Source: Acidobacteriota bacterium (GTDB lineage Bacteria; Acidobacteriota; Vicinamibacteria; Vicinamibacterales; UBA2999). Taken from it: a DNA stretch of 64,000 nt. The notes under the pieces were generated by a model, which saw only the letters and a list, made by a program, of their open reading frames with translations, did no database searches and was not told the origin of the DNA. A program made the position numbers and the translations under genes. Position 1 is the first letter of the stretch. Each line of letters starts with the position of its first letter. Shown here in pieces: positions 10,540-17,637 of the stretch. Where the stretch lies: positions 124,001 through 188,000 of the forward strand of contig JAUYQQ010000010.1 of assembly GCA_030697165.1 (NCBI GenBank). Direction: 5' to 3'.

Positions 10540-11979
10540 TTATTGCTTCTTTGTGTGCACGTGGTCCGATGCTTTTACGTCGCCGACCAGGACCGTCCCC
10601 ATGAGCCCGCCCTCGGCGTGATCGAGGATGTGGCAGTGGATCATCCACTCCCCCGGCCGCTCGTCGAACGTGACCAGCAGCCGCACCGTCGTCTTCATCG
10701 GCACGTTGACCGTGTCCTTCAGCGCCAGCGGCCGCACCGGCTGGCCCTGGTCGTCGATGACCTGGAAGAAATATCCGTGAAGATGGTACGGGTGGTCCCA
10801 GTCGCTGTCGTTCTTGACGGTCCAGAGCTGCGTTTCCCCGAGCCTGGCCCGGAAGGGCTCCGCCTTCCAGAAGGGCACGCCGTTGATGCGGAACTCGGAC
10901 TTGCCGTTTTCCATCGGCGGCAGCGTCAGCACCATCTCCACTGGCGTCGCGCCTTCGACCGTTGGCACCGGCAGCGCACGACTCACGCGCACCGGCGGCG
11001 CGGTCACGGCCGGCTCCTTCGTGAACTCGATCGTCAGCACGTCTTCGACGCCGCGATACTGCACGCTGCCGTAGCCGCGGTTGTAGAGCATCGCGCGCAA
11101 GGTCAGCGGCGTGCCGGCCGTGCCTTTCGGCGCGACGATCACGTCAACCCGTTCGCCGGGCGTGACCAGCAGGATGTCGGTCGTCACCGAGTGCTCCTGC
11201 AGCCCGCCGTCGGCGCCAATGACCGTGAACATCTGGCCGTCGAGATCGAGATAGAAGAACCGGCTCTTGGCGGCGTTGACGATGCGCCAGCGTTGCGGGG
11301 CGCCGGGACGGGCGCCGAGCACCGGGCGGGTGCGGCCGTTCACGAGCACGTAGTCGCCCTCGCGGCCGAACACCATGCCGGCCGAGCCGCCGCTGTCCCA
11401 GGGTTCGAGCTTGCCCTTGGCGTCGAAGCCGATGTCGCTCAGCACGATCGTCACCTGGTCGGCGACACCGACGCCATCATCGGGATCCTCGACGAGCAGC
11501 GCGCCATAGAGGCCGAAGCCGACCTGCGCCGCGGACATGACGTGCGGGTGATACCAGTACAGCCCCGCGTCGCGCACGATGAAGTCGTAGATGAACGACT
11601 CGCCCTGCTTGACCTCCGGCTGCGAGATGCCGGGGACGCCGTCCATCTCGATCGGCACACGCACGCCGTGCCAGTGCACCGTGGTCGGCTCCTGCAGTTC
11701 GTTCTTGAAGTGCACGATCAGCCGGTCGCCGACGCGCGTCTTGATGAGCGGCCCGGGTAACCCGCCGTCGTAGGTCCACGCCTGCACCCGTTTGCCCGGT
11801 GCCACCTCGACCTCGGCCAGCCGGGCCGTCAGGGTGATCTCCACCACCTTCGGGTCGGGATTGGTATCGATCGATTCCTTGAGCTTGAGGCCCGCGTCCC
11901 AGCCGGGAGGCGCCATGGGCTGCGCCGCCGACGACGAGGGCAGCAAGAGACACAAGACGAGCAAGCTCAGCATGACCAT
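10540..11979 (-). CDS. Exported multicopper oxidase (first of two in the window)
   Basis: 479 residues from ATG 11979 (Met at 11973 equally possible), beginning with the export signal MVMLSLLVLCLLLPSSSAAQ. The four copper-ligand blocks are present: HWHGVRVP, WYHPHV, HPYHLHGYFF and HCHILDHAEGGLM, giving type 1, 2 and 3 copper sites. The enzyme oxidises a substrate with four-electron reduction of oxygen to water; copper(I), phenols or metals are possible substrates. The open frame runs much further upstream but has no signal peptide there and would overlap the divergent membrane-protein gene. It heads the operon with the ABC exporter, 9 bases before the ATPase start. The upstream gap of about 175 bases must hold promoters for both directions. 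Confidence 0.88.
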   Translation of the reverse strand: MVMLSLLVLCLLLPSSSAAQPMAPPGWDAGLKLKESIDTNPDPKVVEITLTARLAEVEVAPGKRVQAWTYDGGLPGPLIKTRVGDRLIVHFKNELQEPTTVHWHGVRVPIEMDGVPGISQPEVKQGESFIYDFIVRDAGLYWYHPHVMSAAQVGFGLYGALLVEDPDDGVGVADQVTIVLSDIGFDAKGKLEPWDSGGSAGMVFGREGDYVLVNGRTRPVLGARPGAPQRWRIVNAAKSRFFYLDLDGQMFTVIGADGGLQEHSVTTDILLVTPGERVDVIVAPKGTAGTPLTLRAMLYNRGYGSVQYRGVEDVLTIEFTKEPAVTAPPVRVSRALPVPTVEGATPVEMVLTLPPMENGKSEFRINGVPFWKAEPFRARLGETQLWTVKNDSDWDHPYHLHGYFFQVIDDQGQPVRPLALKDTVNVPMKTTVRLLVTFDERPGEWMIHCHILDHAEGGLMGTVLVGDVKASDHVHTKKQ

Positions 11980-12154
11980 GGGCAGCGAAGACTGCAAAAT
12001 ACAGTCCCTTGATAATCGCCGGAAATGGGCGGATTCCGCGTGGAATTCTTCGCCGAGCGGGGGAATATCCCCGGCCCGTTCGAGGATCTTCTCGCCCGGC
12101 GCGCCGGTGGCACTGGCATGGTCTGTGCTCCCTGATCCGGGCAGGGAGTTCGAC

Positions 12155-12721
12155 ATGGCCACCATGACGCAATCCGCAAGCGGAACCACGACGCAGTTCG
12201 TCAGGCGCTTCATGGGCGCGTTGGCGCTGGATCCGGCGACATTTGAAGACGTCGAGGCAGACCGCACGGCGGGCGGCCAGGCCGCACTTGTGGTGTTGCT
12301 GACGTGCCTGGCGGGCGGCCTCGCGGTCGCCGGCAGCTCGCAGTTGAACGTCACCATGTTCATCGCCGGCCTGACCGCGACGCTCGGCGCGTGGGTGGTG
12401 TGGGCGCTCCTGATTACGACCATCGGCACGCTGGTCGTGCCGGAACCCACCACCAGCAGCCGGCCGGCGGAGTTGTTGCGCACCATGGGGTTTGCCGCCG
12501 CGCCAGGTGTCTTCCTGGCCTTTGGCGCCATGCGGGCGGTCGCGCCCTTTGTCGTGGCGCTGGCCACGCTCTGGATGGTGGCCGCGACCGTGCTCGCCGT
12601 GAGGCAGGCGCTTGATTATCGCAGCATGGGCAGGGCGGTGGCCGTGTGCGTGGCGGCCGGCCTGGTGGCATTTGGAATGGTCGCCGTCGCTGGCCTGCTG
12701 TTCGCGCGTCCGGTCAGCTAG
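12155..12721 (+). CDS. Yip1-like multi-helix membrane protein
   Basis: 188 residues from ATG 12155 with AGGGAG at 12143-12148. An N-terminal amphipathic stretch (QFVRRFMGALALDPATFEDV) is followed by about five hydrophobic helices; the FEDVEADR...A...V arrangement followed by paired helices recalls YIP1-family bacterial proteins. No catalytic motif. It is divergent from the multicopper oxidase operon. The function is unknown, and the family assignment rests on layout rather than a diagnostic motif. Confidence 0.65.
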   Translation: MATMTQSASGTTTQFVRRFMGALALDPATFEDVEADRTAGGQAALVVLLTCLAGGLAVAGSSQLNVTMFIAGLTATLGAWVVWALLITTIGTLVVPEPTTSSRPAELLRTMGFAAAPGVFLAFGAMRAVAPFVVALATLWMVAATVLAVRQALDYRSMGRAVAVCVAAGLVAFGMVAVAGLLFARPVS

Positions 12722-12723
12722 GC

Positions 12724-12752
12724 CACAGATTAAATACCGATTAGCACAGATT
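12724..12752. repeat. Two CACAGATT direct repeats in an intergenic gap
   Basis: CACAGATT occurs at 12724-12731 and again at 12745-12752, with an imperfect CGATTA between them, immediately after the Yip1-like gene. The stretch is AT-rich against its surroundings. Arrays of this CACAGATT style occur between genes in many bacteria; here it is only a remnant and no role can be assigned. Confidence 0.35.
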
Positions 12753-12787
12753 TCTTGTGCGGTTGGTCGTCAGAAAAGGGCCGCCAC

Positions 12788-13129
12788 ATGCCATCGTCAC
12801 AAGTCGTCTTCTGGCACCGCGACCTCCCGCCGCTTGACGCGGCGGTGATGGCCGAGCACACGGTGGCGGCGAACAGCGATCGCGTGCCTGGAACGCTGGC
12901 CCATCGCGACGACCTGTGGGATGTCTGCTACCGGCAACTGATGGCCAATGCCACCGACCGGGTGACGGCGGAGGTGACGCGGCTCGGCGGCTGCTACGCG
13001 CACGTGCATGGCGAATCAATCGTCACCAAGCACGACGACGCAGCGGGCGAAGCCTGGTTGCACGGCACGTTCACATACGTTTTGTATGGCAGCGATCAAG
13101 TGCCGGCCCTGGTGACCGGCCGAAAGTAG
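12788..13129 (+). CDS. Small conserved-looking protein of unknown function
   Basis: 113 residues from ATG 12788; an upstream in-frame Met at 12755 would add 11 residues but lies in the repeat-containing gap. The sequence contains RDDLWDVCYRQLMANATDRV and a C-terminal TYVLYGSDQVPALVTGRK; it has no signal peptide or membrane helix. I do not recognise a family. It lies 13 bases before a zinc alcohol dehydrogenase that has its own strong GGAGG, so the two may be cotranscribed. Confidence 0.55.
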   Translation: MPSSQVVFWHRDLPPLDAAVMAEHTVAANSDRVPGTLAHRDDLWDVCYRQLMANATDRVTAEVTRLGGCYAHVHGESIVTKHDDAAGEAWLHGTFTYVLYGSDQVPALVTGRK

Positions 13130-13142
13130 TTGGAGGCAAGTC

Positions 13143-14237
13143 TTGCAAAAAGTCACAGTCGTCATCGATCCAATCACGTCCGGCAAGAACGGCAGCACCA
13201 TGAACGCCCTGGTCTACGGCGGACCAGGCCAGCGGGCGTGGCAGCCGGCGCCCCGGCCGGTCATTCACGAACCGGGCGATGCGATCGTTCGCATCACCAC
13301 CTCAACCATCTGCGGCACCGACCTCCACATCTTGAAGGGCGATGTGCCGAGCGTGACGCCCGGGCGCATTCTCGGGCATGAAGGCGTCGGCATCGTCGAC
13401 GAGGTCGGCGCCCAGGTGTCGGCGTTCAAGAAGGGCGATCGCGTCCTCGTCTCGTGCGTCAGCGCGTGCGGCATCTGCGAGTCGTGCCGCAAGGGCATGT
13501 ACTCGCACTGCACGACCGGCGGGTGGGTGCTCGGCAATACCATCGACGGCACGCAGGCAGAGTACGTCCGCACGCCGCACGCCAACACCAGCCTCTATCA
13601 CCTGCCGGCGGAGATCCCGGACGAAGCCGCGGTCATGCTGAGCGACATCCTGCCGACCGGCCTCGAGTGCGGCGTGTTGAACGGCCAGGTCAAACCGGGC
13701 GACACCGTCGCCATCGTCGGCGCGGGTCCGATTGGCCTGGCGGCGTTGTTGACGGCGCAGTTCTTCTCGCCGACAACGATCATGATGGTCGATGTGGACG
13801 ACAACCGGCTGCAGGTGGCCAAGCAGTTCGGTGCCACCACGCTGATCAACAGCAGCGACGGGACGGCCGTCGCGCGCATCATGGCGCTGACCGAGGGCGC
13901 CGGCGTGGACGTCGCGATCGAGGCGGTGGGCATTCCGGCCACGTTCGACATCTGCCAGTCGATTCTGGCGGCCGGCGGACGCCTGGCCAACGTCGGCGTG
14001 CATGGCAAGCCGGTCGAGTTACATCTCGAGAAACTCTGGGATCGCAATATCGCGATTACCACGCGCCTGGTCGACACGGCGGCCATCCCGATGCTGCTAA
14101 AACTGGTGAAATCGGGCAAATTGCAGCCGGCCCAGCTGGTGACGCACCGGTTCGCGCTGGCCGACATCATGAAGGCTTACGACACGTTCGGAAACGCGGC
14201 GGCCGAGCGGGCGCTGAAGGTGATTCTCACCGCCTAG
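13143..14237 (+). CDS. Zinc-dependent alcohol dehydrogenase (MDR superfamily)
   Basis: Medium-chain dehydrogenase. The catalytic zinc site is shown by ICGTDLHIL and GHEGVGIV. The structural zinc lobe has four cysteines in CVSACGICESC and SHC, and the Rossmann motif is GAGPIGLAALL. The enzyme oxidises or reduces small alcohols/aldehydes with NAD(P); the substrate is not readable. Start choice: GGAGG at 13132-13136 sits six bases before TTG 13143 (364 residues), whereas ATG 13200 (MNALVYGGPG, 345 residues) matches the usual N-terminus of the family but lacks a good ribosome-binding site. I keep TTG but consider the ATG almost as likely. Confidence 0.88.
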   Translation: MQKVTVVIDPITSGKNGSTMNALVYGGPGQRAWQPAPRPVIHEPGDAIVRITTSTICGTDLHILKGDVPSVTPGRILGHEGVGIVDEVGAQVSAFKKGDRVLVSCVSACGICESCRKGMYSHCTTGGWVLGNTIDGTQAEYVRTPHANTSLYHLPAEIPDEAAVMLSDILPTGLECGVLNGQVKPGDTVAIVGAGPIGLAALLTAQFFSPTTIMMVDVDDNRLQVAKQFGATTLINSSDGTAVARIMALTEGAGVDVAIEAVGIPATFDICQSILAAGGRLANVGVHGKPVELHLEKLWDRNIAITTRLVDTAAIPMLLKLVKSGKLQPAQLVTHRFALADIMKAYDTFGNAAAERALKVILTA

Positions 14238-14259
14238 AGGATTGGGGTAGCATCGAGCA

Positions 14260-14745
14260 ATGCGAATCAAATACACGGCGGCAGCCATGGTGGGACTGGT
14301 GGTGGCAGGCTTCAGCCTCGTCGCGCTAGCTCAGCAGAAGCCGTCCGCGACAGCGAAGACCGCCACGCCGACCTCGGTCGTGGTGTACAAGTCCCCGACT
14401 TGAGGGTGCTGCACCGCCTGGATGAAACATCTCCAGGCGCAAGGCTTCCAGGTGGAAGCCAAGGACGTCAGTGACCCCCAGGTGCAAGCGGTCGGCAAGC
14501 AGGCCGGCATGACCGACGAGTTGTCCTCGTGCCACGTGGCGACGATTGGTGGCTACGCCATCATCGGCCACGTCCCAGCCGAAGACATCAAGCGGTTGCT
14601 GAAAGAGAAGCCGGCCATTGCCGGCATCTCGGTGCCGGGCATGCCGATGGGATCGCCCGGTATGGAGCAGGGCGGCATGAAGGAGTCGTACAACGTGATG
14701 GCGTTCACGAAGGACGGCAAGAAGTACGTCTTCGCGAAACACTAG
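14260..14745 (+). CDS. DUF411 metal-binding protein with in-frame UGA: candidate selenoprotein
   Basis: Frame 1 reads MRIKYTAAAMVGLVVAGFSL (signal peptide, then LAQQK) and continues to VVVYKSPT. It meets TGA at 14401-14403 and goes on without a break as GCCTAWMKHLQAQGF and so on to TAG 14743-14745. DUF411 proteins have YKSPTCGCC here, so the UGA replaces exactly the first cysteine of the metal/redox CGCC motif. The rest of the family is intact: SSCH, GHVPAEDIKRLL and VPGMPMGSPGMEQG. A stem-loop fitting a bacterial SECIS starts 11 bases after the UGA. Read through, the product has 161 residues with selenocysteine at position 48. Alternatives are a nonsense mutation (TGC to TGA) or a sequencing error. 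ATG 14260 follows TAGCAT at 14248-14253, so the transcript may be nearly leaderless. DUF411 proteins are usually linked to copper handling. Confidence 0.8.
14415..14439 (+). promoter_or_regulatory. SECIS-like stem-loop after the DUF411 UGA
   Basis: CGCCTGGA (14415-14422) pairs perfectly with TCCAGGCG (14432-14439) around the nine-base loop TGAAACATC. The loop begins 20 bases after the UGA and has G at its second position. Bacterial SECIS elements are stem-loops inside the coding region with the apical loop about 16-37 bases after the UGA and a G in the first two loop positions; this fits. An alternative fold adds A-T/T-A pairs and leaves loop GAAAC. SelB binding is inferred. Confidence 0.65.
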
Positions 14746-14770
14746 CAGCGGCTGGAGCGAGCCCGCCACC

Positions 14771-15391
14771 GTGGCGGGCTTCGCGACGGCATCTCCGAAT
14801 CTCACGCTGATTGACTACGCCGCCGCCCGGCTGGGCGGCGCCCGTACGGCGCGCCTGCTCGACATTGGCTGCGGCGCGGGCCGTAACGCGGTGCCCTTGG
14901 CGCGCCTTGGGTGGCGCGTCGCCGGCACCGATTCTTCACAGCCGATGTTGCGCGCAGCAGCGGCACGCGAGGGCGGTCACCATCTTCACCTCGCCAACGC
15001 CGAGATGGCGGCGTTGCCCATCCAGGGCGCGTCGGTCGACTTCATCGTCGCGCACGGCATCTGGAATCTCGCGCGCTCGGGCGCCGAGTTCCGCGGCGCG
15101 GTGCGCGAAGCCGCTCGCGTCGCGCGGCCGGGCGCCGCGTTGTTCCTTTTCACCTTCTCGCGCCACACCCTGGCCGCCGACGCGGAGCCAGTGGCCGGCG
15201 AGACGTTCGTGTTCACCCAGTTCTCCGGCGCGCCCCAGTGCTTCCTGACCGAGGCGCAACTGGCGGATGAACTGGGCGCCGCCGGCTTCGAACCGGATCC
15301 GGCGCGGCCCGTTCGTGAACTCAATCGACCGGCGCCGGGCCTGCGAACGGGCGGCCCGGTCATCTACGAAGGCGCCTTCCGCCTTGCATAA
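14771..15391 (+). CDS. Class I SAM-dependent methyltransferase
   Basis: 206 residues from GTG 14771. The SAM-binding motif I is LLDIGCGAGRNAVPLARLGW, motif II GTDSSQPML, and the later VDFIVAHGIWNLA and ARPGAALFLFTF segments complete the Rossmann methyltransferase core. The acceptor is unknown; the C-terminal half (FTQFSGAPQCFLTEAQLADE) recalls small methyltransferases acting on thiols, metalloids or other small molecules. GGAG at 14754 is rather far upstream (13 bases), and a GC-rich hairpin (14759-14781) covers the proposed start, so the start is uncertain. It lies 25 bases after DUF411 and 9 bases before the cupin gene; the three are likely cotranscribed. Confidence 0.8.
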   Translation: MAGFATASPNLTLIDYAAARLGGARTARLLDIGCGAGRNAVPLARLGWRVAGTDSSQPMLRAAAAREGGHHLHLANAEMAALPIQGASVDFIVAHGIWNLARSGAEFRGAVREAARVARPGAALFLFTFSRHTLAADAEPVAGETFVFTQFSGAPQCFLTEAQLADELGAAGFEPDPARPVRELNRPAPGLRTGGPVIYEGAFRLA

Positions 15392-15400
15392 GGAACTCAA

Positions 15401-15751
15401 ATGACGACGACACCAGGCACTATTCCGGCTTCCGAAGCGCTGCCGCTCGAGAGCCTCATCGCGTTCACCGACGGCGGCATAGCCAGCCGCGTGCTGGCAA
15501 AAAACGGCGGCGGCAACCTGACGCTGTTTGCGTTTGATCGAGGACAGGGGCTGACCGAGCACACGACGCCGTACGATGCGCTCGTGATGGTGCTCGACGG
15601 CGAGCTGGCGCTCACCATTGGCGGCACGGCCGTCACCGCGACGCCCGGCACCATCGTCCGCATGCCCGCCAACGTGCCGCACGCGGTTGAGGCGGCCGTC
15701 GCCTCGCGCATGTTGCTGATCATGCTGCGGGAGCCGAAACCCACGACCTAG
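15401..15751 (+). CDS. Small cupin-domain protein
   Basis: 116 residues from ATG 15401 with AGGAA upstream. A single cupin barrel: the first motif region is GLTEHTTPYDALVMVLDGEL, the second GTIVRMPANVPHAVEA. The metal-ligand set is reduced (H in TEHTT, H in PHAV, no complete HXH pair with the usual E), which is common in small cupins of unknown activity. Cytoplasmic. It follows the methyltransferase closely, suggesting a shared transcript; the substrate is unknown. Confidence 0.82.
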   Translation: MTTTPGTIPASEALPLESLIAFTDGGIASRVLAKNGGGNLTLFAFDRGQGLTEHTTPYDALVMVLDGELALTIGGTAVTATPGTIVRMPANVPHAVEAAVASRMLLIMLREPKPTT

Positions 15752-15794
15752 TCGGGCCTGTGGGTCGGCCTGGCATTTGCAGGCGGTGGTAGCG

Positions 15795-15941
15795 ATGGAT
15801 AACTGGATCGGCATGGCGGCGTTTCTCGTGATCTGGGTGGCCCTTCAAGTGTGGGTGTTGCCGAAATTTGGCGTGCCCACTTGAGCTGTGCCAGCACCGC
15901 GCCGGCCGGCGCGGGACGATGAGCGATCCGATCAGGAGTAA
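15795..15941 (+). CDS. One-helix membrane peptide with in-frame UGA, candidate small selenoprotein
   Basis: ATG 15795 opens a 29-residue frame, MDNWIGMAAFLVIWVALQVW then VLPKFGVPT, one clear membrane helix, ended by TGA 15882-15884. Reading through the UGA gives 18 more residues (AVPAPRRPARDDERSDQE) to TAA 15939-15941. Two observations favour readthrough. A perfect GC-rich stem-loop sits 12 bases after the UGA. A diverged partial copy at 20743 keeps the UGA and the following AVPAPRR, with only synonymous third-base changes after the UGA (GCT/GCG, CGG/CGC). I know no named family. The simple alternative is a 29-residue protein that stops at the UGA, or no gene at all. The ribosome-binding site is weak. 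Confidence 0.5.
15897..15914 (+). promoter_or_regulatory. SECIS-like stem-loop after the UGA of the small membrane peptide
   Basis: CCGCGCC (15897-15903) pairs with GGCGCGG (15908-15914) around loop GGCC. The loop starts 20 bases after the UGA, the same offset as in the DUF411 gene, and begins with GG. Such GC palindromes arise by chance in GC-rich DNA and could also act as a terminator-like hairpin, although no T-run follows. Confidence 0.45.
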
Positions 15942-15981
15942 CCTGCGGATCGAGCCGGACTGAGGGATACCCAGGCGCTGA

Positions 15982-16533
15982 CTACGGTGAAGCCGGGGCG
16001 CGCAGCACCGTGATCCAGGCCACCTCGAGCGCGAACGGACCGGGTGTGTTCTCGGCCAGAAGGAACCCTACCGCGGTGACGCTTTGGGGATCGACCGGGC
16101 CCATCCCGCGCTGGACCTGGCCGAACGAGGTGGCCTCGAACGAGTCGAGCGGCGCGCGCACCTCGATCCATTCTGCCGCGCGGGTCTTCAGGGGCGCCCG
16201 GTATGAGAAGGCCTTCATCCGCCCGGACGTGTAGAGGTTGAAACGATACTCCCGTCCGTCGCCACGGACGCGGGCCACCAGCGTGTCGCCGGCCTGCAGT
16301 CCCAGCGCTGCCGGCTGGGAACGCACCGAGGCGAAGCCACCGTTATTCTCCAGTGACAGGGTGCCGTAGAACTCCAGCGTCTGGCGGTCGGTGATCCGGA
16401 ATCGACCGTCTGACACGCCGCCCATCACACCGTCGTTGACGGTCTGCCATGCGGCGGCCGCGCCGGGCGCCGAAAACTCAAACAGCGCGGCAAGCGTCAG
16501 GTCCTCAGTTCTTCTCGGCGTGTCGCCTGTCAT
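15982..16533 (-). CDS. CIA30-family protein
   Basis: 183 residues from ATG 16533. The segment WQTVNDGVMGGVSDGRF is the recognisable CIA30 signature, followed by FYGTLSLENNGGFASVRSQP and RFNLYTSGRMKAFSYRAPL. CIA30 domains are galactose-binding-like beta sandwiches, named after a mitochondrial complex I assembly factor; the bacterial members are mostly of unknown function. No signal peptide is seen. It starts 25 bases after the stop of the leftward methyltransferase, so the two are likely one transcript. An upstream extension of the frame overlaps that methyltransferase and is rejected. Confidence 0.82.
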   Translation of the reverse strand: MTGDTPRRTEDLTLAALFEFSAPGAAAAWQTVNDGVMGGVSDGRFRITDRQTLEFYGTLSLENNGGFASVRSQPAALGLQAGDTLVARVRGDGREYRFNLYTSGRMKAFSYRAPLKTRAAEWIEVRAPLDSFEATSFGQVQRGMGPVDPQSVTAVGFLLAENTPGPFALEVAWITVLRAPASP

Positions 16534-16558
16534 GCGTGATCCCGGCCCCAGTCCGTTA

Positions 16559-17170
16559 CTACGCGCGAACGAACCGACTGTAATTGAAGTTCTGGATCGC
16601 ACCAGTCGGCGTGCGGTGAGCCTCGGCCACCGTGTCGACCAGGGAGAACCCCGGGCCGAGTTCGGCGCTGATCCCGGCCGCGTCATAACGACACACCGGC
16701 AGACCGCTGCAGCGCTCCGGACCATCGGGCGCGAACGTGCCGATGATCACACTTCCCCCGGATTGCACCAGGTCGTGCACGTGAGCAACGTATCGGGCGC
16801 GGTCCCCGGCTTCAGTCAGGAAGTGAAAGACGGCACGGTCGTGCCAGATCTCGACCGGCGCCGCCGTCCACGGCGACGTGACGTCGGCCTCGATCCAGTT
16901 CACGTGATCGGCCAATCGGCCGAGCCTCGCCGCCGCTCGCGCGAGCGCGGCTCCGGAGACGTCGAGCACCGTGACGCAGCGCAGGCCACGGGCAACCAGC
17001 CGATCCACGAGGCAGGAATCCCCGCCCCCAATGTCGATGACTCACGTGCCGGCGGCCAACCCCGTTCGCTCCAACAACTGCAGCGCGATGGTCGGCTCAG
17101 GTTGATACCAGCTGACCTCGTCGGATTGCTTCGTGGTGTAGACGCGATCCCAATGTGCCTTGCGTTCCAT
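16559..17170 (-). CDS. Class I methyltransferase with in-frame UGA, candidate selenoprotein or nonsense-interrupted gene
   Basis: ATG 17170 opens MERKAHWDRVYTTKQSDEVS, continuing WYQPEPTIALQLLERTGLAAGT. TGA (17042-17044 on the minus strand) follows, and then the frame resumes at once with VIDIGGGDSCLVDRL, the SAM-binding motif I, and runs to 16559. Both halves match one methyltransferase family (HWDRVYTTK, VSWYQ, VIDIGGG, WHDRAVFHFLTE, FAPDGPERCSGLPVCRYDA), so the UGA is not a gene boundary. A stem-loop with apical loop GATT starting 22 bases downstream could be a SECIS. I cannot say which residue homologues carry here; CGA (Arg) to TGA would also explain it. Read through, the protein has 203 residues with position 43 in question. 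Confidence 0.65.
17009..17028 (-). promoter_or_regulatory. Weak SECIS-like stem-loop after the methyltransferase UGA
   Basis: On the minus strand GGGGCGGG pairs with CCTGCCTC (two G-U pairs) around loop GATT, which begins with G, 22 bases after the UGA. The stem overlaps the glycine-rich motif I codons, which are G-rich anyway, so this is weaker than the other two candidates. Confidence 0.3.
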
Positions 17171-17187
17171 GGTGATGCGTCCAGTTT

Positions 17188-17294
17188 ATCGCGGGTGTGA
17201 GAACGACGAGGCGTTCGGGATCAACTGGAAGAACACGTGCTCGGGCGTGTTCCCGTGCCAGTGACCCGCGACCCTGGCGTAGCCGACCAGCGCC
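17188..17294 (-). pseudogene. 107-bp duplicate of the 3' end of the 4Fe-4S protein gene
   Basis: Bases 17188-17294 match 20879-20985 at 103 of 107 positions, with no gaps. On the minus strand they encode the last 34 or so residues (ALVGYARVAGHWHGNTPEHV and on to HPR) of the membrane 4Fe-4S protein whose full gene lies at 20877-21896. Here the frame runs back into unrelated proline-rich sequence with no start or cysteine motifs, so this is a cut-off gene end. The four mismatches cluster in 14 bases near the stop; the rest is identical, so the duplication is recent or maintained. Confidence 0.8.
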
Positions 17295-17637
17295 GGTGGC
17301 AGCTCGGTGGTGGCAGCGGCCGCGGGCGGCGGCGTTGGCGCCTTCTCCTGTTGTTCGACCCTGGACGGCGCCGTTCTCTGGGGGACGTCGGCGCAAGGCG
17401 CCGGGTCACGCTCAGAATTTCGGGGGCACGTGGCGGGTTCCTCGGGCGGCTCTGTCACCAAACCGGGAGGCGTCGCGGCGAGGTTCGGAACCTGTGACCC
17501 TATGGTTCCTAAAAGAATCCGCAGATTCGTGGATTTTGACTAACCACGAGAAGTAAGCGGATCTGCACTTTTCTGCAGCAGGACTGTCCGACGCAGTGAA
17601 ATGCAGTAATCTCTCGGTTCTGTCCGTCTCATCGCCT
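17295..17637. other. Gene-free stretch between duplicated fragment and FG-GAP gene
   Basis: No coding sequence with family features is visible. Open frames here are chimaeras of the duplicated fragment and low-complexity Pro/Ala/Arg sequence. The left junction (after 17294) marks where similarity to the 4Fe-4S gene stops abruptly. The promoter of the FG-GAP gene should be near the right end, where A+T content rises around 17515-17575. Confidence 0.5.

Noticed and set aside
11980-12567. Upstream extension of the first multicopper oxidase
   Set aside because: Would overlap the divergent membrane-protein gene and put the export signal in the middle of the protein.
14422-14745. DUF411 gene starting at the Met after the UGA (14422)
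   Set aside because: It would lack the signal peptide and the CGCC motif, and the upstream in-frame segment is clearly the family's own N-terminus.
14759-14781. GC-rich hairpin (GAGCCCGCCAC / GTGGCGGGCTT) between DUF411 and the methyltransferase as a terminator
   Set aside because: No T-run follows, and it overlaps the only good start of the next gene; it may instead affect that gene's translation.
17186-17461. Minus-strand open frame running through the duplicated 4Fe-4S fragment as a new gene
   Set aside because: Only its last third matches the 4Fe-4S protein; the rest is low-complexity and there is no credible start, so it is a chimaera at a duplication border.
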